A stretch of DNA of 64,000 nt from Flavobacterium hibernum (GTDB lineage Bacteria; Bacteroidota; Bacteroidia; Flavobacteriales; Flavobacteriaceae). Below are positions 51,761 through 60,866 of this stretch, piece by piece (within the stretch, counting starts at the first letter, position 1; the number at the start of each line of letters is the position of its first letter). The DNA is taken from NCBI RefSeq assembly GCF_000832125.1, contig NZ_JPRK01000023.1, positions 118,427 through 182,426 on the forward strand. The letters are read 5' to 3'. Under the pieces are notes generated by a model. It saw only the letters and a program-made list of their open reading frames with translations. It was not told the origin of the DNA and searched no databases. Position numbers and translations under genes: made by a program.

Positions 51761-51825
51761 GTTTTCTTTGTTTCGAGTTTTAAGTAATCTTTATAATACC
51801 TAAGACAATTTGAAACAAAGAAAAC
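51761..51825. repeat. 14-bp perfect inverted repeat between convergent genes
   Basis: GTTTTCTTTGTTTC (51761-51774) and its exact complement (51812-51825) with a 37-nt spacer. It lies between convergent genes and may act in 3'-end formation. Confidence 0.75.
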
Positions 51826-51845
51826 CTGAATCAAAAAGATTTACT

Positions 51846-52226
51846 TTAAGAAATATTAATATTCCCTTCGACCCAATTTAGGGCTTTATTAAAATTTTCT
51901 TTTTTAAAACCGTGAAATTCTCCCGGAACTACGTAGCTAAAACCGTTAGTAAAAGAAATGATTTCTTCAGAATCTGAAATTATTGCAGCTCTATTCCATT
52001 TTCCTAAATGTTTTAATCCTAGCAAAGCTTCTTGCAACCAAGCTCCAGACGAAAAACTTTGAGCATCATTATCTGTATCTAAAACTAATAAAAAATTAAT
52101 TTCGTTGGTTTGCTTTACCAAATGTTCAACTGCAGGAATAACTACACTTAAAAAATCTTCATTTGTTACTTCTGCCAATGCTCGAAAAGCTACTATATTA
52201 TCAGTAGTGTCAATTTGATGTATCAT
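51846..52226 (-). CDS. SpoIIAA-like (STAS/SEC14) family protein
   Basis: A 126-aa protein from the ATG at 52226, which I prefer to an ATG 45 bp upstream because family members begin with a motif like MIHQIDTTDNIVAFRA. The SpoIIAA-like fold continues with VTNEDFLSVVIPAVEHLV, the middle strand NFLLVLDTD and the end FKKENFNKALNWVEG. These proteins are thought to bind ligands or partners in stress or membrane-linked regulation; no specific role is known. Confidence 0.75.
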   Translation of the reverse strand: MIHQIDTTDNIVAFRALAEVTNEDFLSVVIPAVEHLVKQTNEINFLLVLDTDNDAQSFSSGAWLQEALLGLKHLGKWNRAAIISDSEEIISFTNGFSYVVPGEFHGFKKENFNKALNWVEGNINIS

Positions 52227-52484
52227 GATATTCTTGTTTTTTTGAATTGTTACTAATTTTAAGTCGTCCACATTTCATATTTGAATACAAAATCTTATCA
52301 CTAGTACTTGCAGATCTCAATTCAAATAATATCTATTTCTAATCGCATTTTTATACAATAACTATATTTTTAAGGCTTTTAATTTATAAGTCATAAAGGT
52401 ACAAAGGTTTAGCCTTATGTTCTATTATATGAAAGTTAAAACTTAGATCTTCAAACACTTACTAGATACTGGTATATAAAAACT

Positions 52485-52514
52485 AAAGCCCGTTTCTTTC
52501 GAAACAGGCTTTTT
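52485..52514 (-). terminator. Terminator after the susD-like gene
   Basis: Stem AAAGCCCGTTTC / GAAACAGGCTTTTT with a 4-nt loop, 36 bp past the stop of the SusD-like gene on the minus strand. The remaining gap to 52227 has no gene. Confidence 0.85.
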
Positions 52515-52549
52515 GTAAAAAAAATAAATAAACACACTAACACGAAACT

Positions 52550-54322
52550 TTAATTATATCCTTGATTTTGTTTGAATTCTTTGGTAACATCTATTACTCC
52601 TTGCGGAATTGGGAATACTCTTCTAAAAGGTTCTGATGCAGGTTTTGCAGTTCCTGGTAAATCAAACTTACCAAAACGGATCATTTGCGGTCTTCTATAC
52701 AATTCCCAGTACAATTCGAAACCTATTTCGTTGTACAATTGCGTTGCATTTAATGATGTTAATGCTTTACCGGAAACACCTCCATATAGAGATTCTCTTT
52801 TTCTGCTTGTACGTAATTTATTAAGATCATCCATCGCTAATGCTGCACTTCCTTTTCTAAAATAAGCTTCAGCTCTCATTGTGTACATTCCCCCTAAACG
52901 AAATAATGGAATATCGACATTACTATTTCCGTTTCCTCCTTCAGGATCAAATTCATATTTAAAAATACGTGCTCCCTGATTGATTTCGTTTTGTGCAAAA
53001 ACTGCCTGAGTTGGATTCTTAAAGGTTAAAGATGGCGTAAAATCCATTCTTGTAGTGGTACTTTTTTCCATATATAACGGAGAAACTTTAATACGATTAC
53101 CAACCATTTCTAGAGAACCTGAAGGTAATAATATTGGGCCAAATTGTGGTCCGGCTACAATACCTCTTGTAAAATGAAACCAAGGTAGATTTGTACTTTT
53201 AGGTACAATATCTGTTGCAGGAACACTTGGCGTTGTACCGTCGTTTGTAAACCATGTTCCATCAGAATATTGATAAGCTTGATTGAATCTTGGGTCTTCA
53301 TGATTTCCATCCCAAGTTGCGTAGAATTCCGGAGTTGTACAAGCTGCGTTTGTTCCTCTATTTGCTGCCGATGTTCTCTGGTTACGCTCCATACATACGT
53401 AAGCAAAACTGTTTGAACCGTTACGGATGTAATCTATTTTTTGAGTGATCGCAAAAATTAATTCTTTTCCGTTATTATTGTCTCTTGCAAAGTTTTTAAA
53501 GTAATCACTTTCTAAACTAAACTTTCCTGAATTAATTAATAATGATGTATAATAAATTACACGATCCATATCTGTTCCTGTTGATCCGGTTACGGCAGGC
53601 TCATTAAAATTAAAATTTGAAGACGTATTAAAACGATCTTTAAACACAGCACGATTTAAATACATAACACTTAAAAAACCATATGCTGCTTGCTTTGTAA
53701 AACGCCCGTTATGGGTTTGTTGCTCTCCAAGATCAGCCAAATCAGGAATTAAAGCTTCAACATCAGTAATTAATTTATCAATTTGAGTATCGGCTTTTAA
53801 AATTTGCAATGGCGCGCTTGGATTCATTGGATCTCTGTATGGTGCTTGCCCGTACAAATCTAAAGTGGTGTACAAATAATATGCTAAAAGTCCTTTTGCT
53901 TCTGCTAAAAATAACTTCTTTTGCGAAATTGAGCTTTCTTCAACAGATTGAATTGCTGTTAAAGATCGTGTGATACCATTGGTCAATAAATTCCAGTTAC
54001 TACCTACAATTGCATTATCAGACTTCCAAGTAAACTCATGCATATCTCTCCATTTTCCTCCATCTCCCCAGTCACTTCCACGAGTTGGTAAAATAGCCTC
54101 ATCTGTAGTATATTCTTGTAAAGAAAAAACACCACCATGATCTACAAAAGTTCCGTCTCCTAACCTGTCATAAGCTGCTGCAAGCGCTCCGGCAGGATTT
54201 GAAGCATTGTCTCCTAATACCTCATCAAGCACCACCTCATCAAGATTGGTACAACCGGTAAACAACCAGATAAATGAGAATACCGTTATTACTTTTATAT
54301 TAAAAAATGTATTTGTTTTCAT
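52550..54322 (-). CDS. SusD/RagB-family substrate-binding lipoprotein
   Basis: A 590-aa outer-membrane lipoprotein (lipobox FTGCTNL, Cys at about 24). The SusD fold is seen in ASNPAGALAAAYDRLGDGTF near the start, TPR-like helices (LFLAEAKGLLAYYLYTTLDLYG) and the C-terminal RLGGMYTMRAEAYFRKG. It binds the nutrient at the cell surface and delivers it to the SusC partner, encoded 6 bp upstream. Ligand class is not readable. Confidence 0.93.
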   Translation of the reverse strand: MKTNTFFNIKVITVFSFIWLFTGCTNLDEVVLDEVLGDNASNPAGALAAAYDRLGDGTFVDHGGVFSLQEYTTDEAILPTRGSDWGDGGKWRDMHEFTWKSDNAIVGSNWNLLTNGITRSLTAIQSVEESSISQKKLFLAEAKGLLAYYLYTTLDLYGQAPYRDPMNPSAPLQILKADTQIDKLITDVEALIPDLADLGEQQTHNGRFTKQAAYGFLSVMYLNRAVFKDRFNTSSNFNFNEPAVTGSTGTDMDRVIYYTSLLINSGKFSLESDYFKNFARDNNNGKELIFAITQKIDYIRNGSNSFAYVCMERNQRTSAANRGTNAACTTPEFYATWDGNHEDPRFNQAYQYSDGTWFTNDGTTPSVPATDIVPKSTNLPWFHFTRGIVAGPQFGPILLPSGSLEMVGNRIKVSPLYMEKSTTTRMDFTPSLTFKNPTQAVFAQNEINQGARIFKYEFDPEGGNGNSNVDIPLFRLGGMYTMRAEAYFRKGSAALAMDDLNKLRTSRKRESLYGGVSGKALTSLNATQLYNEIGFELYWELYRRPQMIRFGKFDLPGTAKPASEPFRRVFPIPQGVIDVTKEFKQNQGYN

Positions 54323-54328
54323 AATAAA

Positions 54329-57300
54329 TTATAATTTTAAAGTTGCTCCAAAACTAAATGTTCTAGAAGTTGGGTAACTAGCATAATCAATACCAATAGA
54401 TTGATTTCCTCCGTTTGATTTTGGACTATTGATTAAAGGATCATAACCAGAATAGTTTGTAATTGTAATTAAGTTTTGACCTGTTACGTAAAGCGTCAAT
54501 CCGTTTATCCAATTCACACCTTTTAAGTCAAAATTGTAACCAATACGTGCTGTATTCAATCTGATAAAGTCTGATTTCTCTAAAAACAACGTTGATAAAA
54601 TTGGTGAGTTTGTTGGGTTTGCACCAGACTCATAATATCCTGTAGCTACATTTCGGTCAGATGCCAAATTGTTTATGTTTAAAGCATTTAAACCTGTATT
54701 GTTTAGCAAATATCCGCCTGTTTGTCCGATGATAGAAAATGAAAAACTAAAGTTTTTGTATCTCATATCACTATTAAATCCGTAGTAAAAAGTTGGCAAT
54801 GCACCTTCGATAATAATTCTGTCGCTATTATCAATTTTACCATCTCCGTTTTGATCTTTAAAAACATTCGCTCCATTTGCATCAAAACCAATATGCTCTA
54901 ATAAGTAGAATGAACCTGCAGCATATCCGCTTTTGTAAATATTAGCATTTACTCCAGATTGACCTGGACCAGAAATAGTTCCTGTTAAGATTTCTGAAAC
55001 CGGAAGATTCTCAATTTTATTTCTTAACGTAGCTCCATTTGCATCAATACTCCAAGTGAAGTTTTTAGTTTCAACTAATTTTGAACCTAACATAATTTCA
55101 AAACCTTTATTCACAATTTCTCCATCAATATTTGTCCAGATTGTAGTTGTTGGACTCAAAGCCTGAGATGGAACATTTAAAATCGCATCTGTAGTTGTTT
55201 TATTGAAATAATCTAAAGTTCCGTAGAATTTATCATTCCAAAAACTAAAGTCTAAACCAAGATTATATTGCGTTACAACTTCCCATTTTAAATTTGGATT
55301 TGGTGTTCTGTTTACTGAAACTCCGTTTACCAAATTCAAATCATTGTATAAATAATATCCATCTGCTCCAGAAAGAGAATAACTTGCTTGCGTAATTTTA
55401 TTTTCAACCTCTTGATTTCCGGTTTGTCCCCAACTTGCTCTTACTTTTAAGTTGCTAACTGCCGAAACATTTTCTAAGAAACTTTCTTTAAACACATTCC
55501 ATCCTAAGGCAAATGAAGGAAAGTAACCGTATTTGTTATTTTGTCCAAAACGAGTCGAACCGTCAGCTCTCATCGAAGCCGTTAAAAGATACTTGTTGTT
55601 GAAAGTATAATTAACCCTTCCAAAATAAGATTGCAATTCATTTTCCTGAGCATAACCTGTAGTTCCGGATTGTGTTCCTGCAAATCCAGGATTAATAGAA
55701 GGTTTTACTCCTGTTCCCTGACCTGAAATTCCATCGATACTAAAAGCTGTTCCTGATCTTTCGAATTTTTGATACGAGAAACCACCCAAAACTTCCATTT
55801 TATGTTTGTTCAACGCAAGATTGTACGTTAAATAATGTTCGACCAAAGAGTTCTTTGAATCTAAATTGTTCTGAACATATTTTCCTTTTGGATTTAAATC
55901 TGTAACGTTTGGATAAATCGTCGTATTTCTCTCTGCCATAGAGCGATCAATACCAATGTTTAATTTATATTCCAATCCGTCAACAATTCTTAATGACGTT
56001 TCTAAATTTCCTAAAACTCTCAATGTACGCGTTTGATCCTCATAGATACTTAATAAATAAGCCGGATTATAATGCGCGTTCATATTAAAGTTGGTATACT
56101 TTCCGTTTGCATCAAAAACAGATCTTGTTGGGTTTGCCATTAAAGTATGTACAATCAACTGACCGTTTGAACCACCGTCATCACTTGTAGGTACACCGTC
56201 ATCTCTGGTTTCACTCGCCGTAAGATTTACTTTTACCTTTAAACGTTTGTTATCCAAAAACGACTCTGCAGCGTTAATTCTACCCGACATACGTTTGAAA
56301 TTACTATTACGAACAATTCCTTCCTGATCCATTTGCGCTACTGAAGCATAATAGTTTCCAGATTCTGTTTGTTTAGAAAATGACAATGAATTGTTTTTTG
56401 TAATTGCTGTTCTGTAAATTACATCTTGCCAATCTGTATTTCCTTTATGGTCAAAAGCAGGTTCTTTTATAGCACTTCTATATTGAGATGCACTTAAAAC
56501 ATCTAGCTTATTTGCTACAGTCGAAAGTCCTGTATAACTATCAAAAGTTAATGTAGCATCGCCTTTAGATCCTTTTTTGGTTGTAACCAAAACAACTCCG
56601 TTAGATCCTCTCGCACCATAAATCGCTGCCGCAGATGCATCTTTAAGAACTGTAATCGATTCGATATCGCTACTGTTTAAAAAGTTCAGCGGATTTTTTG
56701 CCGCAGAAGCTCCAAAACCAACGTTTGTTCCTGATGGGCTCACATCGTCATTTGCCAACGGAACTCCATCGACAACAAACAAAGGTGTACTTCCGCTTCT
56801 AATAGATCCAACTCCACGAATTGTAACATTTACACCCGCACCAGGTTCTCCGCTTGTACTAACAACACGAACTCCAGCTACTTTTCCCTGCAATAAATTA
56901 TCTGGCGAAATGTTGATTCCTTGTTTAAAATTCGCAGCTTCTAATTGTGTTACTGCTCCCGTAACATCTTTTTTAGATTGTTTACCGTAACCTACAACCA
57001 AAACTTCGTTTAGCTCCGCCGTATCTGGTTCTAACTGAACTGTCATGAAACCATTTTGAACTACAACTGTTTTTGTTTTATAACCTACATACGAAACCTG
57101 AAGTGTTTTTCCTTCTCCAATTGTAATTTCAAATATTCCGTCAAAATCAGAAACGGTAGAATTTGAAGTACTTGTTTCTAAAATACTTGCACCCGGAATT
57201 GGCACTTTGTTCTCATCCACAACTTTTCCCTTTACTTTCACTCTGTCCACACTTTTTGGAGTTACAGGTTTAGGTGTTTCTGATTTTTGAATTAAAACTA

Positions 57301-57613
57301 ATTTTCCGTTTATATTATAATTGAAATTAGCTTTTTTCGAAAGATCGTTTAAAATTAACGTTACTGATTCATCAGAATAATCGACTGTATAAATCTTATT
57401 ATCAGCAATAATAGCTTGTCCGTAACTAAATTTGTAATCGGTTTGTTTGCTTAGTTTTGAAAAAATAGAGACAAGTGTCGCTTTTTCTATTTTATTTTTT
57501 ACTTTTGAATTCTCTAACACATTAGTTTTACTGTAACCGGACTGAAGGGTCAGTAACGCTAGTACTAAAAAGACGATTCTCTTTAGATTTAAATAGGTAA
57601 GTTTAAAATACAT
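54329..57613 (-). CDS. SusC/RagA TonB-dependent transporter with STN domain
   Basis: A 1094-aa outer-membrane receptor. After the signal peptide comes an STN domain (about 40-112), used for signalling to FecR-type anti-sigma factors. Then a carboxypeptidase-regulatory-like domain (KVKGKVVDENKVPIPGASIL), the TonB box/plug (NEVLVVGYGKQSKKDVTGAV) with the SusC signature AAIYGARGSNGVVLVTTKKG, and a 22-strand barrel. It imports a bulky nutrient using TonB energy. The STN domain plus the adjacent FecR and sigma genes indicate surface-signalled induction. Confidence 0.95.
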   Translation of the reverse strand: MYFKLTYLNLKRIVFLVLALLTLQSGYSKTNVLENSKVKNKIEKATLVSIFSKLSKQTDYKFSYGQAIIADNKIYTVDYSDESVTLILNDLSKKANFNYNINGKLVLIQKSETPKPVTPKSVDRVKVKGKVVDENKVPIPGASILETSTSNSTVSDFDGIFEITIGEGKTLQVSYVGYKTKTVVVQNGFMTVQLEPDTAELNEVLVVGYGKQSKKDVTGAVTQLEAANFKQGINISPDNLLQGKVAGVRVVSTSGEPGAGVNVTIRGVGSIRSGSTPLFVVDGVPLANDDVSPSGTNVGFGASAAKNPLNFLNSSDIESITVLKDASAAAIYGARGSNGVVLVTTKKGSKGDATLTFDSYTGLSTVANKLDVLSASQYRSAIKEPAFDHKGNTDWQDVIYRTAITKNNSLSFSKQTESGNYYASVAQMDQEGIVRNSNFKRMSGRINAAESFLDNKRLKVKVNLTASETRDDGVPTSDDGGSNGQLIVHTLMANPTRSVFDANGKYTNFNMNAHYNPAYLLSIYEDQTRTLRVLGNLETSLRIVDGLEYKLNIGIDRSMAERNTTIYPNVTDLNPKGKYVQNNLDSKNSLVEHYLTYNLALNKHKMEVLGGFSYQKFERSGTAFSIDGISGQGTGVKPSINPGFAGTQSGTTGYAQENELQSYFGRVNYTFNNKYLLTASMRADGSTRFGQNNKYGYFPSFALGWNVFKESFLENVSAVSNLKVRASWGQTGNQEVENKITQASYSLSGADGYYLYNDLNLVNGVSVNRTPNPNLKWEVVTQYNLGLDFSFWNDKFYGTLDYFNKTTTDAILNVPSQALSPTTTIWTNIDGEIVNKGFEIMLGSKLVETKNFTWSIDANGATLRNKIENLPVSEILTGTISGPGQSGVNANIYKSGYAAGSFYLLEHIGFDANGANVFKDQNGDGKIDNSDRIIIEGALPTFYYGFNSDMRYKNFSFSFSIIGQTGGYLLNNTGLNALNINNLASDRNVATGYYESGANPTNSPILSTLFLEKSDFIRLNTARIGYNFDLKGVNWINGLTLYVTGQNLITITNYSGYDPLINSPKSNGGNQSIGIDYASYPTSRTFSFGATLKL

Positions 57614-57682
57614 GATTTAAGTTATTGGTTTTTATCGATACTTAATTATTAATCGCAGTTGTTCTCAGCAACTGCTTTTTTT

Positions 57683-58606
57683 TTAATTCACTTTTACTAT
57701 TTCGCCATAAACTTTAAATTTTAGGTTTGTGATATAATTTATTTGCTCTAAAACATTCTCTAATGATGCGTCCTTCTTTATGAATACCGTTAACGGCATT
57801 GCTAATACTTGTTCATTATCATATTCAAATGAAACTCCGTATTTATATTGTAAAATGGTAATTACTTGTTTAAGTGTAGTTTGATTTAGTGTGATATCTG
57901 TTGCATACCAATTCACTAAAAAGGCCTTATCAGCCAATTGTTTGGTTAATTTTTGAGATTGAAACAAAGCTTGTTCATTTGGTACCAAATCAACGCTCTG
58001 CCCTTTTGAAGTAACATTTACTTTTCCGGTAAGTACAATCACTTCACATTTTTCTTTAGACAATTGAATGTGAAATGAAGTTCCAACCACTTTTGTTTTA
58101 ATTTCGCCCGAAGCAATAATAAAAGGATGCTTTTTGTCTTTGGCAATTTCAAAAAAAGCATTTCCTTTTAATAGCGAAACTTTTCTTTCGTCTCCCTCAA
58201 ACTTTTCAGGATATTGAAATGATGAATTTGCTGCCAGATAAATTTTCGAACCATCACTTAGTTTGATAGATTTGGGGATCGACGAAGTTTTAAATGATAA
58301 TTGCTTTTCAGTTGAAAGGCTCGGTTTAAAAAAGAATCCTAAACCAACTAGAAAAATTATACTGGCAGCTGCCATGTATTTTAAATAAGGATTGAAAGTT
58401 TTTTTCTTTCCTATTCGAAGTTGAATATCTTCGTATATATTTCGTGAAACTTCATCAGGATTTCCCATTGAAATTTCATTCCATTTTGAATTTTGATATT
58501 GAGTAAAAGCAAAATCATTCAGAAGATTTTCTTCTGCAATTGAAGTTTTATTTCGAGAACTTTTATCTATAAGATGTTCTAAACTATGTTTGATTCTTTT
58601 TATCAT
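57683..58606 (-). CDS. FecR-family anti-sigma factor
   Basis: A 307-aa protein with one membrane helix (about residues 84-102, YMAAASIIFLVGLGFFF), a cytoplasmic N-terminal sigma-binding part and a periplasmic FecR domain (SIKLSDGSKIYLAANSSF, EVIVLTGKVNVTS). It holds the ECF sigma factor until the SusC-type receptor signals through its STN domain. Lies between sigma and susC genes on the same strand. Confidence 0.93.
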   Translation of the reverse strand: MIKRIKHSLEHLIDKSSRNKTSIAEENLLNDFAFTQYQNSKWNEISMGNPDEVSRNIYEDIQLRIGKKKTFNPYLKYMAAASIIFLVGLGFFFKPSLSTEKQLSFKTSSIPKSIKLSDGSKIYLAANSSFQYPEKFEGDERKVSLLKGNAFFEIAKDKKHPFIIASGEIKTKVVGTSFHIQLSKEKCEVIVLTGKVNVTSKGQSVDLVPNEQALFQSQKLTKQLADKAFLVNWYATDITLNQTTLKQVITILQYKYGVSFEYDNEQVLAMPLTVFIKKDASLENVLEQINYITNLKFKVYGEIVKVN

Positions 58607-58689
58607 AATACTTGTTGTTATAACTAAGTACCAGAATCACGAAATCGTACTATCGGGAAATATTATGAAAACATCAACAGAAAGTTATC

Positions 58690-59214
58690 TTAAAACTTTT
58701 GATGTAAAATAAGGTACGGAACCAACCAAGCCAGGTCTTTTAAGCCTTCACGTAATTGTTTTAAGGCCGAAGAAATTTGATTTTTCACCGTTTGTTTCGA
58801 AATACCAAGTTCATCAGCAATTTGATCAATCGACATATCTTGAAATTTATACATTAATAAAACTTCTTTTCTTTTCTCCGGAAGTTTATCTAATGCGGCA
58901 TAAAGCAAATCCATTAATTCAGGATCAATTGTCGCAAAATTATCAATAATGTAATCCTCAAACTGATCTTCTAAAATCGTCTTATCAAACCTATTATTTT
59001 GATAATGTTTGAAGACCTGATTTTTTACGGCACGAAACAAATAAGGTTCAATAGCATTTATATTTACCTCCTCTTTTCGTTCCCATAAATCTATAAAAAC
59101 ATCCTGAACAATGTTCTGCGCCAAGTCTTTATCCTGAGTCATCGTATACGAAAATGCATTTAGCTTTTTCCAGTATTCATTATACGTTTTTTCGAAAATT
59201 TCAGGGTTTTTCAT
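58690..59214 (-). CDS. ECF RNA polymerase sigma factor
   Basis: A 174-aa sigma-70 of the ECF group with sigma2 (YTMTQDKDLAQNIVQDVFIDLWE) and sigma4 (LPEKRKEVLLMYKFQDMSID, then GISKQTVKNQISSALKQLRE) regions. It should direct transcription of the downstream fecR and susCD genes when released. A 75-bp gap separates it from fecR. Confidence 0.94.
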   Translation of the reverse strand: MKNPEIFEKTYNEYWKKLNAFSYTMTQDKDLAQNIVQDVFIDLWERKEEVNINAIEPYLFRAVKNQVFKHYQNNRFDKTILEDQFEDYIIDNFATIDPELMDLLYAALDKLPEKRKEVLLMYKFQDMSIDQIADELGISKQTVKNQISSALKQLREGLKDLAWLVPYLILHQKF

Positions 59215-59479
59215 AACTTATTGTGGGACTATTTGGTGATGTAAAATAATAAAATGTTATACCAAAGTTTTTTGTCTGAAGGTTAACTTTAAATTAAATA
59301 AAGAACTCTTTTGCTGTATAAATACTACTATTTTTCGCTAAAAATGACAATCGGTTTGCGATTTCTTTTTCTTTAACTAACATAAAAATCAAGTACAGTA
59401 CTTAATTTGGTTCACTCTAAAAAAAGGTGTTTTAATAATGCTGCGTCCACGGTATTAATAATTTTTACACTTTAAAAAA

Positions 59480-60538
59480 ATGAAACAAATTCTGTTTTCT
59501 TTAATTCTTGCCAGTGCGATAAATAGCAACGTTCAGGCACAAAATGATACTTTAAAAATCAATCAAATTCAAGTTATTGGTTCTCATAACAGTTACCGAC
59601 AAGCGATTGAAACCGATTTGTACGATTTTATACAGGCAAAAGATACTTCTCGTTCTTTAAAAGGTTTACAATACACGCACATTGGCATTACAGAACAATT
59701 AAATAAAGGTTTGCGAAATCTTGAAATTGACGTTCAAGGCGATTCTAAAGGCGGAAAATTTACACACCCGAAGGGTTTAGATCTCGCAAAATCGCAGGAA
59801 GCATATGACCCAAAAGGAGAAATGAAAAAACCTGGTTTTAAAGTCTTTCATATGATTGATATCGATTTTAGAACTTCTTGTTACACGCTTCAAAGCTGTC
59901 TTGCAGAACTAAAAAAATGGTCTGATGCTAATCCTGATCATGTTCCGGTTTTTATTACTTTAGAACCAAAAGATGATGATAGTTACTTAGGTACAAAAGC
60001 CGAGAAATTTACACCAGAATTATTTGATGCCTTAGACAAAGAACTTCGAAAAGGTTTAGGAAATAAACTAATCACGCCAGATATGGTTCGAGGAAAATAC
60101 AAAACTCTTGAAGAAGCGGTTTTAAACAACAATTGGCCAACTCTTAAAAAAGCTAAAGGCAAGTTTTTGTTTATTTTAGACAATAACGGCGCTAAAAGAG
60201 ATTTGTACGCTTTAAATCATCCATCATTAAAAGGTCGTGCCATTTTTATCAATGCTGAACCTGGAAAACCCGAAGCTGCAACTTTATTTAGAAACAATTC
60301 TGAAGATGCTACAATAACTGATTTAGTCAAGAAAGGTTACATCATACGAACAAGGGCCGACTCTGATACTAAAGAAGCTCGAGCAAATGATTACTCACAT
60401 TTTGAAGCAGCCAAAAAATCGGGAGCGCAAATCATCACTACGGATTATTATTTGCCAAGTACAATTTTTAATTCTCCTTATCAAATTAAGTATGATGACG
60501 GAACTTATGTGAGAGTTAATCCGGTTAATGGTAAGTAG
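59480..60538 (+). CDS. Secreted PI-PLC-like phosphodiesterase
   Basis: A 352-aa exported protein (signal peptide to about VQAQ). The phosphatidylinositol-specific phospholipase C X-domain fold is shown by VIGSHNSYRQ (catalytic His in the HNSY motif), NKGLRNLEIDVQGD (acidic metal site) and HMIDIDF, typical of calcium-dependent PI-PLC-like proteins of Bacteroidota. It should cleave a phosphodiester in phospholipids or a related glycerophospho compound. It is divergent from the sigma/FecR/SusCD unit and next to a metallophosphoesterase. Substrate uncertain. Confidence 0.85.
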   Translation: MKQILFSLILASAINSNVQAQNDTLKINQIQVIGSHNSYRQAIETDLYDFIQAKDTSRSLKGLQYTHIGITEQLNKGLRNLEIDVQGDSKGGKFTHPKGLDLAKSQEAYDPKGEMKKPGFKVFHMIDIDFRTSCYTLQSCLAELKKWSDANPDHVPVFITLEPKDDDSYLGTKAEKFTPELFDALDKELRKGLGNKLITPDMVRGKYKTLEEAVLNNNWPTLKKAKGKFLFILDNNGAKRDLYALNHPSLKGRAIFINAEPGKPEAATLFRNNSEDATITDLVKKGYIIRTRADSDTKEARANDYSHFEAAKKSGAQIITTDYYLPSTIFNSPYQIKYDDGTYVRVNPVNGK

Positions 60539-60866
60539 TTTTCAGTCGCAGTTTATAGTCTCAGTTTTCAGATTGAGATGATGAAAAATTTAACCGCAAA
60601 GAACGCAAAGGTTTTTTATCTAAGATTACGTTCCTAAACTCAAAGTTCGCAAAGCTATACGGTAAAGCTTTGCGAACTTTTTGTTTACTCTCTATTTTAA
60701 TAATCGCAATGATTGTCTTCCTGAGCGAAGTCGAAGGACACATAGTATCTCGACAAAGATTGACAGTTTTAATTATAGAGTTTCTTGTGTGTCCTTCGAC
60801 TTCGCTCAGGAGGACAAAAAACCTTTGCGTTCTTTGCGGTTAAAAACTGAGACTGAGACTGAAAAC
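60538..60866. repeat. Three-shell nested inverted-repeat island
   Basis: Outer shell: imperfect arms with CTCAGTTTTCAG-type words (60538-60571 and 60844-60866). Middle shell: perfect 28-bp arms 60590-60617 and 60816-60843 (core CGCAAAGAACGCAAAGG). Inside are a hairpin AAAGTTCGCAAAGCT / AGCTTTGCGAACTTT (60642-60680) and a 30-bp inverted repeat with GAGCGAAGTCGAAGGACACA (60713-60742 and 60786-60816). It fills the whole gap between convergent genes. Confidence 0.85.
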